From DAOPJM01 sp035399665 (lineage in GTDB: Bacteria > Bacillota > Clostridia > Christensenellales > CAG-138): a stretch of 33,129 bases of DNA. The stretch is taken from contig DAOPJM010000020.1 in assembly GCA_035399665.1 (NCBI GenBank), forward strand, positions 1 to 33,129. The letters are read 5' to 3'. Both the position numbers and the translations under genes were made by a program. Below are positions 7,503-14,845 of this stretch, piece by piece (the stretch's first letter is position 1; each line of letters begins with the position of its first letter). The notes beneath the pieces are model-generated. The model saw nothing but the letters and a program-made list of their open reading frames with translations. It had not been told where the DNA came from and did not search any database.

Positions 7503-8128
7503 CGGCAGATTAGCCTAAGCACGGGATCCGATAAAAGGAAAATCGATATGGGGATACAAGCGGCGGTCAAAACGGCCGCCCAAACTATGTCTATGATGGC
7601 GTGCTGCTTGACAAGCAGGGTCGAAGCGCATATTCCAAGACACCATACGAGCATGACAAGCTTTAGAATGAGGGGCATGTTCAGGCAGGCGAAGGCGAAA
7701 TAGATGTTCAAGAAGGACACCGTACAGTGTATGCTTGGAATGCAGTTGACTGACTTGCGGTCTACCGAATAGGTTGAGGCGACAAGAAAGCGCACAAGGC
7801 CGCGGGATTCGGGCGGTTCGGGGCGCTCAATAATGGTCGGGTAGACGAGGTACACGACGATGCAGATGGCAATCATGGCGACAATGGCGCCAAGGTATTC
7901 GGCGCAGCTTGACGCCGCATAGCGGGCGTAAAGGAATGGTGCGCCGATAAGGAGCGGGAACCACGACAGATATAGGAATATGAAGGCGGGGATGAAGGGG
8001 ATTTTTTGATCCAACGCACCGCCGACATAATGAGGGTGCTTGGCGGCGTACTGGCAGAAGAAATAGATCGCGCCCTGCACTGCAAGCAGGATGAGCTGAA
8101 CAAGCGCCAAGTTGCCAAAATCTGTCAT
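7499..8128 (-). CDS. PAP2-family membrane phosphatase-like protein
   Basis: This 209-residue protein has about six hydrophobic segments. It carries the two better conserved PAP2 motifs: PSIHCTVS (131-138, His134) and KQHAIID (174-180, His176 and Asp180), the catalytic core of phosphatidic acid phosphatase/undecaprenyl pyrophosphatase-like enzymes. The first motif is reduced to ERPEPPESRG around residue 101. Likely substrates are lipid phosphates or polyprenyl pyrophosphates at the outer face of the membrane, but an inositol-phosphotransferase-like role is possible for this subgroup. The start codon is preceded by GGAGG at good spacing and a promoter. The gene stands alone on its strand and its end overlaps the ClC gene. 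Confidence 0.8.
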   Translation of the reverse strand: MTDFGNLALVQLILLAVQGAIYFFCQYAAKHPHYVGGALDQKIPFIPAFIFLYLSWFPLLIGAPFLYARYAASSCAEYLGAIVAMIAICIVVYLVYPTIIERPEPPESRGLVRFLVASTYSVDRKSVNCIPSIHCTVSFLNIYFAFACLNMPLILKLVMLVWCLGICASTLLVKQHAIIDIVWAAVLTAACIPISIFLLSDPVLRLICR

Positions 8129-8151
8129 AATTATCGCCTCCGTTCAGCGTA

Positions 8152-8180
8152 AGTATCGCCCAAAACGCAGAAATTGTCAA
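8152..8180 (-). promoter_or_regulatory. Putative promoter of the PAP2 gene
   Basis: Read on the minus strand: a perfect TTGACA (8180-8175), 17-bp spacer and GATACT (8157-8152), 24 bp before the start codon. Confidence 0.6.
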
Positions 8181-8252
8181 GGCTTGTATGCTAAAAATCA
8201 GAGGGCGAACGCGGCTCGTCCGCCGATAGTCACGCGGGGGAGCGGGGGTTTT

Positions 8253-8299
8253 CACCACAAGTTTGTTTCAAGATCCTTCGGCTGCCGCCTCAGGATGAC
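8253..8299. repeat. Dispersed repeat half-element, copy A of an 81-bp tandem pair
   Basis: CACAAGTTTGTTTCAAGATC...CTCAGGATGAC is the inverted half of the repeat family. Together with its leading GGGGGAGCGG and TTTTCAC it recurs 81 bp later. Confidence 0.85.
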
Positions 8300-8333
8300 A
8301 AAGGGGGAATTCGGGGGGGAGCGGCGCTTTTCA

Positions 8334-8379
8334 CCACAAGTTTGTTTCAAGATCCTTCGGCTGCCGCCTCAGGATGACA
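8334..8379. repeat. Dispersed repeat half-element, copy B of the 81-bp tandem pair
   Basis: Same sequence as at 8253-8299, again preceded by GGGGGGAGCGG and TTTTCAC. The tandem arrangement suggests duplication of one half rather than two independent insertions. Confidence 0.85.
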
Positions 8380-8443
8380 GTGAGGGTACAATTGCGAATA
8401 CCAAATAGGTTTGAGAGCGGCAGAACTTACTTGTCATCCTGAG
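8370..8443. repeat. Composite repeat: two half-elements plus linker, copy 1
   Basis: CAGGATGAC...AATTG...GGTTTGAGAG...GTCATCCTGA. The ~50-bp linker between two outward-pointing half-element ends is itself repeated at 19579-19652, with about a dozen differences and one indel. The unit that moved or was copied is thus larger than the inverted repeat alone. Confidence 0.75.
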
Positions 8444-8461
8444 CTATCGCGAAGGATCTTG
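8433..8461. repeat. Dispersed repeat half-element, forward orientation
   Basis: GTCATCCTGAGCTATCGCGAAGGATCTTG followed by the CCGAAAACATGAAAGTCAAGAG arm seen also at 1201-1225 and, inverted, at 12955-12983. The rest of 8462-8615 holds nothing I recognise. Confidence 0.8.
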
Positions 8462-8615
8462 CCGAAAACATGAAAGTCAAGAGGCGCTCCCCCCCTATTT
8501 TAAGCATCAATCACAAAACGTGCGGTGGTCGCAGTTCGCCCCTGCCGCCGTGACCGCTGCCATGGGGTGAGCGCCCTTTTCACAAAATTAGCGGCGTTTA
8601 GCTCCGTCTCGGCTG

Positions 8616-8644
8616 TTGAACGCCAGGCAACATCGTGGTATAAT
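8616..8644 (+). promoter_or_regulatory. Sigma-A promoter of mnmG-rsmG
   Basis: TTGAAC (8616-8621), 17-bp spacer, perfect TATAAT (8639-8644). The predicted transcript start near 8651 leaves a very short leader that contains GAGGT. Confidence 0.75.
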
Positions 8645-8662
8645 CATAATGAGGTATTGTGT

Positions 8663-10531
8663 ATGTTTGTTGGCGAAGGCTTTGATATTATCGTGATAGG
8701 CGCGGGACACGCGGGCTGCGAGGCCGCGCTTGCCGCCGCACGCATGGGACAGCGAACGCTGCTTTTAACCCTATCCCTGGACAGCATTGGAATGATGCCC
8801 TGCAATCCCGCGATAGGCGGGACGGGCAAGGGGCAATTGGTGCGCGAGTTGGACGCTTTGGGTGGGCAGATGGGTCTGTGCGCCGATGATACGCTCATTC
8901 AAATGCGTATGCTGAACACGGGGAAAGGCCCCGCGGTTCATTCTCTCAGGGCGCAGATGGACAAGCGCCGCTATCATGAGCGCATGAAGCGCGAATTGGA
9001 ACGTCAGGAGGGGCTTTGCATAGTTCAATCCGAGGCAATGCGCGTACTCACCGAGGGCGGCCATGTCTCCGGCGTGGTTACGGACGAGGGCTTTGCCTAT
9101 CCGTGCCGAGCCGTAGTTATGGCGGCGGGGGTGTACCTTAAAAGTCGCATACTAATAGGCGACTTCTCACGAGACAGCGGCCCCTGCGGAATGCAGCGCT
9201 CGCAAGGGCTGTCGGGGGCGTTGACGGAGTTGGGCTTGCCTTTGCAGCGGTTCAAGACGGGTACTCCCGCAAGGGTCAAGCGCGAAAGCCTCGATTTTGA
9301 TGAGATGGAGATACAGCTTGGGGATGTTCCGACGCCCGCGTTCTCCTTTATGAACGGTTTTTTAGAGGTGGATCAGGAGCCTTGCTATCTGACCTACACC
9401 AATGAACAGACCCACAGGCTTATATTGAGCAACCTTGACCGCTCACCCATGTACAGCGGGAAGATTCACGCCACGGGAACACGCTACTGCCCGTCGATTG
9501 AAGACAAGCTGGTGCGTTTTAGGGACAAGGATAGGCATCAGATATTTATAGAGCCTGAGGGAAGAACGACCTCGGAGATGTACGTTCAGGGTATGAGTAC
9601 CTCTTTGCCCGCGGATGTGCAGGTGGATATGCTCCGAACCATGGCAGGCTTGCACCGCTGTGAGGTCATGCGTTTCGGCTACGCGATAGAGTACGACTGT
9701 CTTGAGCCAACCGCGCTCACACCCTATCTCATGGCAAGGGATGTGGAGGGGCTGTTCACGGCAGGGCAGGTCAACGGCAGCTCGGGCTATGAGGAGGCGG
9801 CGGCGCAGGGGCTGATAGCGGGAATCAACGCCGCGCTCTATCTAAAGGGCGAGGAGCCATTGGTTTTGTCGCGTTCACAAGGCTATATCGGGGTACTTGT
9901 GGACGATTTGACCATGAAGGGTACGCCCGAACCCTATCGTATGATGACCTCACGCTGCGAATACCGCCTGTTGCTGCGACAGGATAACGCCGACCTGCGC
10001 TTGACAGAGCTGGGCTTGCGCACGGGGTTGATTTCCAACGAACGGTATGATAAGATGGTGCGAAAACGGGACATGACATGTGAAACCCTTGCTAAGCTTG
10101 GAACGCATGTGCATCCCGGTGAAGCGCTTGCCGCGTATCTGGAGTCCATAGGTGAAAGCGTCCCCAAGAGCGGCGTCAGCCTTCTGGAGCTTTTGAAGCG
10201 TCCAAACGTGCGTTACACCGACCTATTGAAGATGTTCGACTGCTTGGAGCCGATTGAACCTGAGGTGGCGGAACAGGCAGAGACCGAGGCGCGCTATGAA
10301 GGCTATTTGCTGAAGCAAAACGAGCAGATAGAGCGTGAGAAGACCTTGGAGAGCACCGCCTTACCCGAGGGCTTGGACTATTCGCGCCTTGAGGGGCTGC
10401 GATTGGAAGCAAGGCAGAAGCTCGCGGCGCGACGTCCCGCAAATATCGGGCAGGCTTCGCGCATTTCGGGCGTCTCGCCCGCCGACATAAGCGTTTTGCT
10501 GATATATTCAAAGAGGGGGTTCGCACTATGA
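8663..10531 (+). CDS. mnmG: tRNA uridine-5-carboxymethylaminomethyl modification enzyme MnmG (GidA)
   Basis: MnmG is an FAD-dependent enzyme that, with the GTPase MnmE, installs the cmnm5/mnm5 group on U34 of tRNAs reading split codon boxes, in the cytoplasm. The product is 622 residues, close to the ~629 of E. coli. Near the N-terminus it shows the FAD-binding dinucleotide fold VIGAGHAGCEAA, then the diagnostic NPAIGGTGKGQLVRE and ALGGQMG motifs. It also has RFKTGTPARV, YCPSIEDK and GYEEAAAQGL, and ends in the C-terminal MnmE/tRNA-binding helical domain with the conserved ARRPANIGQASRISGVSPADI. I chose the ATG at 8663: it has GAGGT seven bases upstream and gives the normal N-terminus, whereas longer starts add unrelated residues and would precede the promoter. 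It overlaps rsmG by ATGA. Confidence 0.97.
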   Translation: MFVGEGFDIIVIGAGHAGCEAALAAARMGQRTLLLTLSLDSIGMMPCNPAIGGTGKGQLVRELDALGGQMGLCADDTLIQMRMLNTGKGPAVHSLRAQMDKRRYHERMKRELERQEGLCIVQSEAMRVLTEGGHVSGVVTDEGFAYPCRAVVMAAGVYLKSRILIGDFSRDSGPCGMQRSQGLSGALTELGLPLQRFKTGTPARVKRESLDFDEMEIQLGDVPTPAFSFMNGFLEVDQEPCYLTYTNEQTHRLILSNLDRSPMYSGKIHATGTRYCPSIEDKLVRFRDKDRHQIFIEPEGRTTSEMYVQGMSTSLPADVQVDMLRTMAGLHRCEVMRFGYAIEYDCLEPTALTPYLMARDVEGLFTAGQVNGSSGYEEAAAQGLIAGINAALYLKGEEPLVLSRSQGYIGVLVDDLTMKGTPEPYRMMTSRCEYRLLLRQDNADLRLTELGLRTGLISNERYDKMVRKRDMTCETLAKLGTHVHPGEALAAYLESIGESVPKSGVSLLELLKRPNVRYTDLLKMFDCLEPIEPEVAEQAETEARYEGYLLKQNEQIEREKTLESTALPEGLDYSRLEGLRLEARQKLAARRPANIGQASRISGVSPADISVLLIYSKRGFAL

Positions 10532-11205
10532 GAGATTTGCTGTTTGCCGCCATACCCAAGCTTACCGAGGAGCAGTGCGACAAATTTGTCGCATACTATC
10601 GCTTGCTCACCGAGTGGAACGAGAGGATGAATCTGACCGCGATAACCGAGGTCAACGATGTGGTGTACAAGCACTTTGCGGATTCGCTTGCGGCGGAGCC
10701 TTACCTAAGGCATGGCGCAAGGGTCATTGACGTTGGCACGGGCGCGGGCTTTCCATCCGTTCCGCTCATGATAATGCGGCCTGACCTTAGGTTCACTCTT
10801 GTAGACGGGCTGAACAAGCGGATTGTCTTTCTTGAGGCGCTGCTTTCGGAATTGGGTCTTTCCGCCGACTGTATCCACGCAAGAGCGGAGGATTTAGGAC
10901 GGGACAAGGCGCATCGCGGAGCGTATGATCACGCCGTGTCGCGTGCCGTGGCACAGCTTCGCGTACTCTTGGAGCTGACAATACCGCTCGTCAAGGTGGG
11001 AGGCAGCAGTATCTGCTATAAGGGCGTTCCCGATGAGGAGCTTGTCTTAGCCAAGAACGCCTTACGTTTGCTTGGGTGTGATGCGAAACGAGTTGACATA
11101 GCGGCGCCCTACGGGGTGCGCAGCCTGATAGTATGCACCAAAATTGCACCAACAAGCGGGATATACCCCCGTAAGGCCGGAACGCCCACGTCAACACCCC
11201 TCTGA
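10528..11205 (+). CDS. rsmG: 16S rRNA (guanine-527-N7)-methyltransferase RsmG (GidB)
   Basis: This 225-residue SAM-dependent methyltransferase forms m7G527 in the 530 loop of 16S rRNA; loss gives low-level streptomycin resistance in several bacteria. Visible signatures are the N-terminal NLTAITE and HFADSL, the SAM-binding loop DVGTGAGFPSVPL (about 68-80), the acidic end of beta 2 in LVDGLNKR, the AED and SRAVA motifs, and the family's C-terminal YPRKAGTP. The ATG overlaps the mnmG stop codon, with GAGGGGG inside mnmG serving as ribosome binding site. The mnmG-rsmG pairing is a conserved bacterial arrangement, usually close to the replication origin. The other usual neighbours (mnmE, jag, parA/parB) are not seen here. 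Confidence 0.96.
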   Translation: MRDLLFAAIPKLTEEQCDKFVAYYRLLTEWNERMNLTAITEVNDVVYKHFADSLAAEPYLRHGARVIDVGTGAGFPSVPLMIMRPDLRFTLVDGLNKRIVFLEALLSELGLSADCIHARAEDLGRDKAHRGAYDHAVSRAVAQLRVLLELTIPLVKVGGSSICYKGVPDEELVLAKNALRLLGCDAKRVDIAAPYGVRSLIVCTKIAPTSGIYPRKAGTPTSTPL

Positions 11206-11251
11206 CAGCATGAGACATAAACGACGCATATAGCAAGAAAGGAAGTACAGA

Positions 11252-12061
11252 ATGTTTTGGCAGAATCTTTGGAATCAGATATGTGATCTAATGGTAAGCG
11301 TTGGCTTCAGGCTCATCTTCGGCATAGTGGTGCTTGTCGTGGGTCTTATGCTGGTCAAGCCCATAGTAAGGAGGATTGAGCGCGGTAAAGGCTTCAACAA
11401 GATAGAAAAGAGTGTGCGCTCATTCATCAGGAGCGGCATCTACATCTTGGCGTATGCCTTTGCGATAATAATAGGCATACTTGCCATGGGTGCGTCCACC
11501 GCGTCCATTGCCGCTATCGTCGCTTCCTGCGGCGTGGTCATAGGTCTTGCCTTACAGGGCGGGCTGTCGAACCTGGCGGGCGGAATCATGATACTGATTT
11601 TTCACCCCTTTCGTTTGGGCGATTACATAGCCGTGACCGACAAGGAAGGCACGGTCGAGGAGATAGGCATATTCTACACGGCGGTGGTGACGCCCGAAAA
11701 CCTTGTGGTCGTGATACCCAATTCCATTGTTACGGGCAACAGCTGCACCAATTACACGATAAAGGGTTTGCGACGCTTCGACCTCACGTTCAGCTTCGCC
11801 TATGACACCCCGCCCGAAACCGTGTATACGCTTATTGGGCAGATAGTCAAGCAGGACGGGCGAGTGCTGCAAGACCCCGAACCGTTGATAGTATTCTCGT
11901 CATACGCGGATTCCAAGGCCAACTTCTTGCTTCGAGCTTGGTGCAATACGAGCGACTACATCCCGCTGTCGCTTGCCTTAGCGGACAACGTGAAGCGCGT
12001 GTCAACCGAGCGAGGTCTGGAAGCGCCTATACAGAAGCTCAACGTTACTGTGGAGAAATAA
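11252..12061 (+). CDS. Small-conductance mechanosensitive channel, MscS family
   Basis: This 269-residue inner-membrane channel opens on membrane tension to release solutes during osmotic downshock. Hydrophobic helices lie at about 13-35 and 57-75. They are followed by the pore-lining TM3 with its small-residue pattern (ASTASIAAIVASCGVVIGLALQ, then GGLSNLAGG) at about 80-110. Next come FHPFRLGDYI and the beta domain with TVEEIGIFYTAV and VVIPNS, both standard MscS landmarks. The length is that of the basic MscS architecture (E. coli 286 aa) without extra N-terminal domains. GAAAGGAAG precedes the start. The racemase gene begins one base after the stop codon. Confidence 0.94.
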   Translation: MFWQNLWNQICDLMVSVGFRLIFGIVVLVVGLMLVKPIVRRIERGKGFNKIEKSVRSFIRSGIYILAYAFAIIIGILAMGASTASIAAIVASCGVVIGLALQGGLSNLAGGIMILIFHPFRLGDYIAVTDKEGTVEEIGIFYTAVVTPENLVVVIPNSIVTGNSCTNYTIKGLRRFDLTFSFAYDTPPETVYTLIGQIVKQDGRVLQDPEPLIVFSSYADSKANFLLRAWCNTSDYIPLSLALADNVKRVSTERGLEAPIQKLNVTVEK

Positions 12062-12062
12062 C

Positions 12063-12752
12063 ATGAAAACGATAGGCATAATAGGCGGCATGGGTCCGCT
12101 TGCGACGATAGACCTTTACCATAGGATAGTCGAGCTGACGCCCGCACGCTCGGACGCGGAGCATATCCCGACGGTCATCGACTCAAACACAAGGATTCCG
12201 GACAGGACGGCGTCAATTCTCGCGGGTGGGGAAAGCCCGGTAAAGGAGCTTGTGCGCTCTGCAAAGCGGCTTGAGGCGGCGGGGGCTGATATTCTGCTCA
12301 TCGCCTGCAACACCGCGCACTATTACTATGACGAGGTTCAGGCGGCGGCCAAGACAAAGGTGCTGAACATGCCGAGGATTACGGCAAAATATGTCAAGGA
12401 CAGCGGCATGAAAAGGGTAATGCTGTTGTCCACCACGGGTACGGTCAAGGCGGGCGTATACGGGAAGGCGTTCGAGCTGTGCGCGCCGGGCGTCGAGCTG
12501 CTTTGCCCGAATGAGGAAGGCGGCGCGATACTGATGGACGTGATATACAGGGGCATTAAGGCAGGAAATGTCGATTTTGACCCCGAAAGGTTTCGCGAGT
12601 TTTTATCCAAGTGCCGTGAGGAGGGCGCTGAAAGCTTTGTACTTGGCTGCACGGAAATGCCGCTGGCGTTCGAACGTTACGGCGTCAAGGAGCCATGCGT
12701 AGATCCGACACTGCTGCTTGCAAAGGAGGCTGTGCGCCTCGCGCTTGAATAA
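12063..12752 (+). CDS. Aspartate/glutamate racemase family protein
   Basis: This 229-residue member of the cofactor-independent Asp/Glu racemase superfamily interconverts L- and D-amino acids, most probably aspartate (RacD/YgeA type). It opens with IGIIGGMGPLAT, and the two catalytic cysteines sit in the expected places: ACNTAH (about residue 82) and LGCTEMP (about residue 198). The first half carries the family's DSNTRIPDRT stretch. The gene follows mscS by one base with GGAG upstream, so they are probably co-transcribed, although the pairing has no obvious functional sense. D-aspartate could be used in peptidoglycan cross-bridges; whether it is here cannot be said. Confidence 0.88.
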   Translation: MKTIGIIGGMGPLATIDLYHRIVELTPARSDAEHIPTVIDSNTRIPDRTASILAGGESPVKELVRSAKRLEAAGADILLIACNTAHYYYDEVQAAAKTKVLNMPRITAKYVKDSGMKRVMLLSTTGTVKAGVYGKAFELCAPGVELLCPNEEGGAILMDVIYRGIKAGNVDFDPERFREFLSKCREEGAESFVLGCTEMPLAFERYGVKEPCVDPTLLLAKEAVRLALE

Positions 12753-12849
12753 CTGAAGCATCTGCGTTTTGTGTCGCGGTTCTGTGCCTTGCGCGCTTTT
12801 TTCGGCAGGGTTATTTTGTGCGCTTTCGCGGCAGGGCAACTCCCCCGCT

Positions 12850-13007
12850 GTCATCCTGAGGAGCAATGCTCCGAAGGATGTTGGAGCAGACTTGCGGTAG
12901 AAGGAAGCGCTCCCCCGTGGGATAAGGGGGAAGGGACGGGCGTCCCGCCGTGAGCGTCTCTTGACTTTTGAGTTTTCGGCAAGATCCTTCGACAAGCGAA
13001 GGATGAC
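12850..13007. repeat. MITE-like element with inverted ends (second full copy)
   Basis: It opens with GTCATCCTGAGGAGCAATGC...CCGAAGGATG and closes with AAGATCCTTCGACAAGCGAA...GGATGAC. Internally it has GAAGCGCTCCCCCGTGGGAT and, inverted, the CTTGACTTTTGAGTTTTCGG arm. It is the same family as 1172-1320 but diverged in the stem-loop (GGAGCAATGCTCC). No coding capacity. The flanks 12753-12849 and 13008-13085 show nothing else. Confidence 0.75.
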
Positions 13008-13092
13008 AAGGGGGGGGTACCACTATCAAGACTGTTCGGTATTCGCACCTCGCTCATTGGCTATACTGCTTTGCTATTTTTCATGACTATGA

Positions 13093-13380
13093 AAGTGAAG
13101 TGCTGTTCAGCGATAAAAAGTTAAATGCAGTTCAAGAATAAAAGCCAAAAGTCATCAAACGATAGAAGTAAACTGCTATCCGGCTATTAAAGTAAACTGN
13201 NNNNNNNNNNNNNNNNNNNNNNNNNNNNNNNNNNNNNNNNNNNNNNNNNNNNNNNNNNNNNNNNNNNNNNNNNNNNNNNNNNNNNNNNNNNNNNNNNNNA
13301 AGTAAACTGCTATCCGGCTATTAAAGTAAACTGTTATCCTACTATAAAAGAAAAGTGCTATCTGCTATAATAGTTATATT
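13093..13380. repeat. 24-bp tandem repeat array spanning the first assembly gap
   Basis: Unit AAGTAAACTGCTATCCGGCTATTA, about 24 bp, is exact at 13166-13189 and 13300-13323 and begins again at 13190 and 13324. Degenerate units flank it on both sides (13093, 13118, 13141 on the left; 13347 on the right). A related stretch, GTCACATGCTATCCGACTAA, lies at 13446-13465. Unlike CRISPR there are no spacers. It may be a collapsed satellite or the multi-copy transposase sites found at ends of IS21-like elements. Both are inferences. Confidence 0.8.
13200..13299. other. Assembly gap (100 N)
   Basis: Exactly 100 undetermined bases, flanked on both sides by the same 34-bp sequence. The true length is unknown. 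The gap most likely hides more repeat units, or an insertion sequence bounded by them. Confidence 0.98.
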
Positions 13381-13482
13381 CCGTCCTGCGAAAGGAAGCT
13401 GAATGTTTAATTAAATAGAGACTGCATTCTGTTTGACAATAGGGGTCACATGCTATCCGACTAAAAGTCACATATTAATCGC

Positions 13483-13511
13483 TTTTCATTTTTCGGGCTT
13501 TATGGTATCAT
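13483..13511 (+). promoter_or_regulatory. Putative promoter of the GH3 lipoprotein gene
   Basis: TTTTCA (13483-13488), 17-bp spacer, TATCAT (13506-13511) with TG one base upstream (extended -10). The predicted start of transcription coincides with the ATG at 13519, so the message may be leaderless. Confidence 0.45.
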
Positions 13512-13518
13512 AGCGGTT

Positions 13519-14775
13519 ATGAAACGGGTGATTGCGATACTCCTCATGACGGCCATGCTTTGCGCCTGCGCCTCCGCTCCCGATGCGGAGACGCCTGTTT
13601 CGCCTACCGCCGAACCCATTTGGCATGTTGATGCAACCTCCGCGCCAACCGCCACTCTCACCCCGACCCCAACCCCCACCGAAGAACCCACTCCCTCCCC
13701 TACCCCCACCCCGTCGCCTACTCCCGCCGACCCCATAGCGGACTATGTCGCCGCCATGAGCGTCGAACAATTGGCAGGACAGCTCGTTCTGTTCGGCTTC
13801 AACGGCACCGACAGTGTTCCCTCCTCCTACGCCGATTTCATGGCGAAGTACCATATCGGGGGAATAGTCCTTTTCGGCGTCAAGAACACCGTGCGCAAGG
13901 ACTCGGACGGCGGCTTTGCCCGCGCCGAACGCCTTATCGCCGACATCAACGCGAACAACCTCAGCGACATACCCCTGTTCATCGCCTTGGACGTTGAGGG
14001 CGGAGCGGTTACGCGCTTTACTTGGGAACGCTCGCTGTATTCCGCGAAGACCTTGGGCAACAAGGACGACACGGCCCTGGCCTATGAGCAGTTTGAGTAC
14101 ATCAGCCAAACCCTAAAGAGCATTGGTGTGAACATGAACCTTGCGCCCGTACTGGACGTAGCTGACGACCCATCCTCCACCTTCCTTGGCGGACGCATAA
14201 TCTCAAGCGACGCGCAGATCGCGGCCCGCGTCGGCTCGGCCTGCATCGCGGGCGTTCAAGCGGGCGGCTGCCTGTCCGTGGTTAAGCACTTCCCCGGACA
14301 CGGCGCGACAGAGGACGATTCCCACGCCGTCACCCCTGTGGTGTACAAGACGCTTTCACAGCTTTATTCCTATGAACTCATACCCTTTGCCGCCGGAGTC
14401 GCGGCGGGTGCGGGCGGCGTGATGGTAGGGCATATACTCTACCCCAACATCGACCCCGACAATATAGCCTCGCTGTCGCCCATATTCATCACCGACATAC
14501 TGCGCGGGGAGCTTGGCTTTGACGGCATAGTCATGTCCGATTCCTTCACCATGCAGGGGCTGAGCGACTTTGCCTCCGTGCAGGACGCCGCCGTGCGCTT
14601 CATTCTTGCGGGGGGTGACGTGATACTCTGCGGCGTGGGGCAAAGCACGCAGACACGCATACTTGACGCACTGCTCGCCGCCGCAAACAGCGGCGTCATC
14701 AGCCGCGAAAGGTTAGAGGAGAGCGTTTACCGCATACTCGGCGCCAAGTCGTATGTCACGGGGTGGACGCCATAG
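13519..14775 (+). CDS. Glycoside hydrolase family 3 lipoprotein, beta-N-acetylhexosaminidase (NagZ-like)
   Basis: This 418-residue exported enzyme is predicted to remove terminal N-acetylglucosamine from peptidoglycan fragments or other glycans at the cell surface. The N-terminus is a lipoprotein signal peptide with Cys17 (LCAC) as the likely lipidated residue. A Thr/Pro-rich wall-spanning linker (about 40-70) follows, then the GH3 barrel (73-418). The NagZ-type catalytic loop KHFPGHG (256-262) leading to Asp-Ser-His (267-269) is present, as is the nucleophile Asp341 in GIVMSD. There is no second GH3 domain, as usual for NagZ types in the one-domain form. No Shine-Dalgarno is visible before the ATG. 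It heads a group of wall-related genes. Specificity for GlcNAc rests on the His-Asp loop and is likely but not proven. Confidence 0.9.
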   Translation: MKRVIAILLMTAMLCACASAPDAETPVSPTAEPIWHVDATSAPTATLTPTPTPTEEPTPSPTPTPSPTPADPIADYVAAMSVEQLAGQLVLFGFNGTDSVPSSYADFMAKYHIGGIVLFGVKNTVRKDSDGGFARAERLIADINANNLSDIPLFIALDVEGGAVTRFTWERSLYSAKTLGNKDDTALAYEQFEYISQTLKSIGVNMNLAPVLDVADDPSSTFLGGRIISSDAQIAARVGSACIAGVQAGGCLSVVKHFPGHGATEDDSHAVTPVVYKTLSQLYSYELIPFAAGVAAGAGGVMVGHILYPNIDPDNIASLSPIFITDILRGELGFDGIVMSDSFTMQGLSDFASVQDAAVRFILAGGDVILCGVGQSTQTRILDALLAAANSGVISRERLEESVYRILGAKSYVTGWTP

Positions 14776-14789
14776 CGACAATTCAAGAC

Positions 14790-14818
14790 TTGTCAAAAGC
14801 CCCGACAGCGGGTATAAT
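14790..14818 (+). promoter_or_regulatory. Sigma-A promoter of the membrane-anchored protein gene
   Basis: TTGTCA (14790-14795), 17-bp spacer, perfect TATAAT (14813-14818), followed by AGGAG and an ATG at 14846. Confidence 0.75.
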
Positions 14819-14845
14819 GAATCCAATCAGATTAGGAGAAGTAAT

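Noticed and set aside
8525..8662. Longer N-terminus for MnmG
   Set aside because: It would precede the promoter and adds 46 residues foreign to the family; the ATG at 8663 has GAGGT in place.
8616..11205. Replication origin near mnmG-rsmG
   Set aside because: The two genes often lie near oriC, but dnaA, rpmH, rnpA, parA/parB and clusters of DnaA boxes are not seen here.
13166..13346. Possible CRISPR array
   Set aside because: The 24-bp units follow each other directly without spacers, and no cas genes are present.
13008..13518. Transposase gene next to the repeat array
   Set aside because: No coding frame is visible in the sequenced parts; one could only lie in the unsequenced gap.
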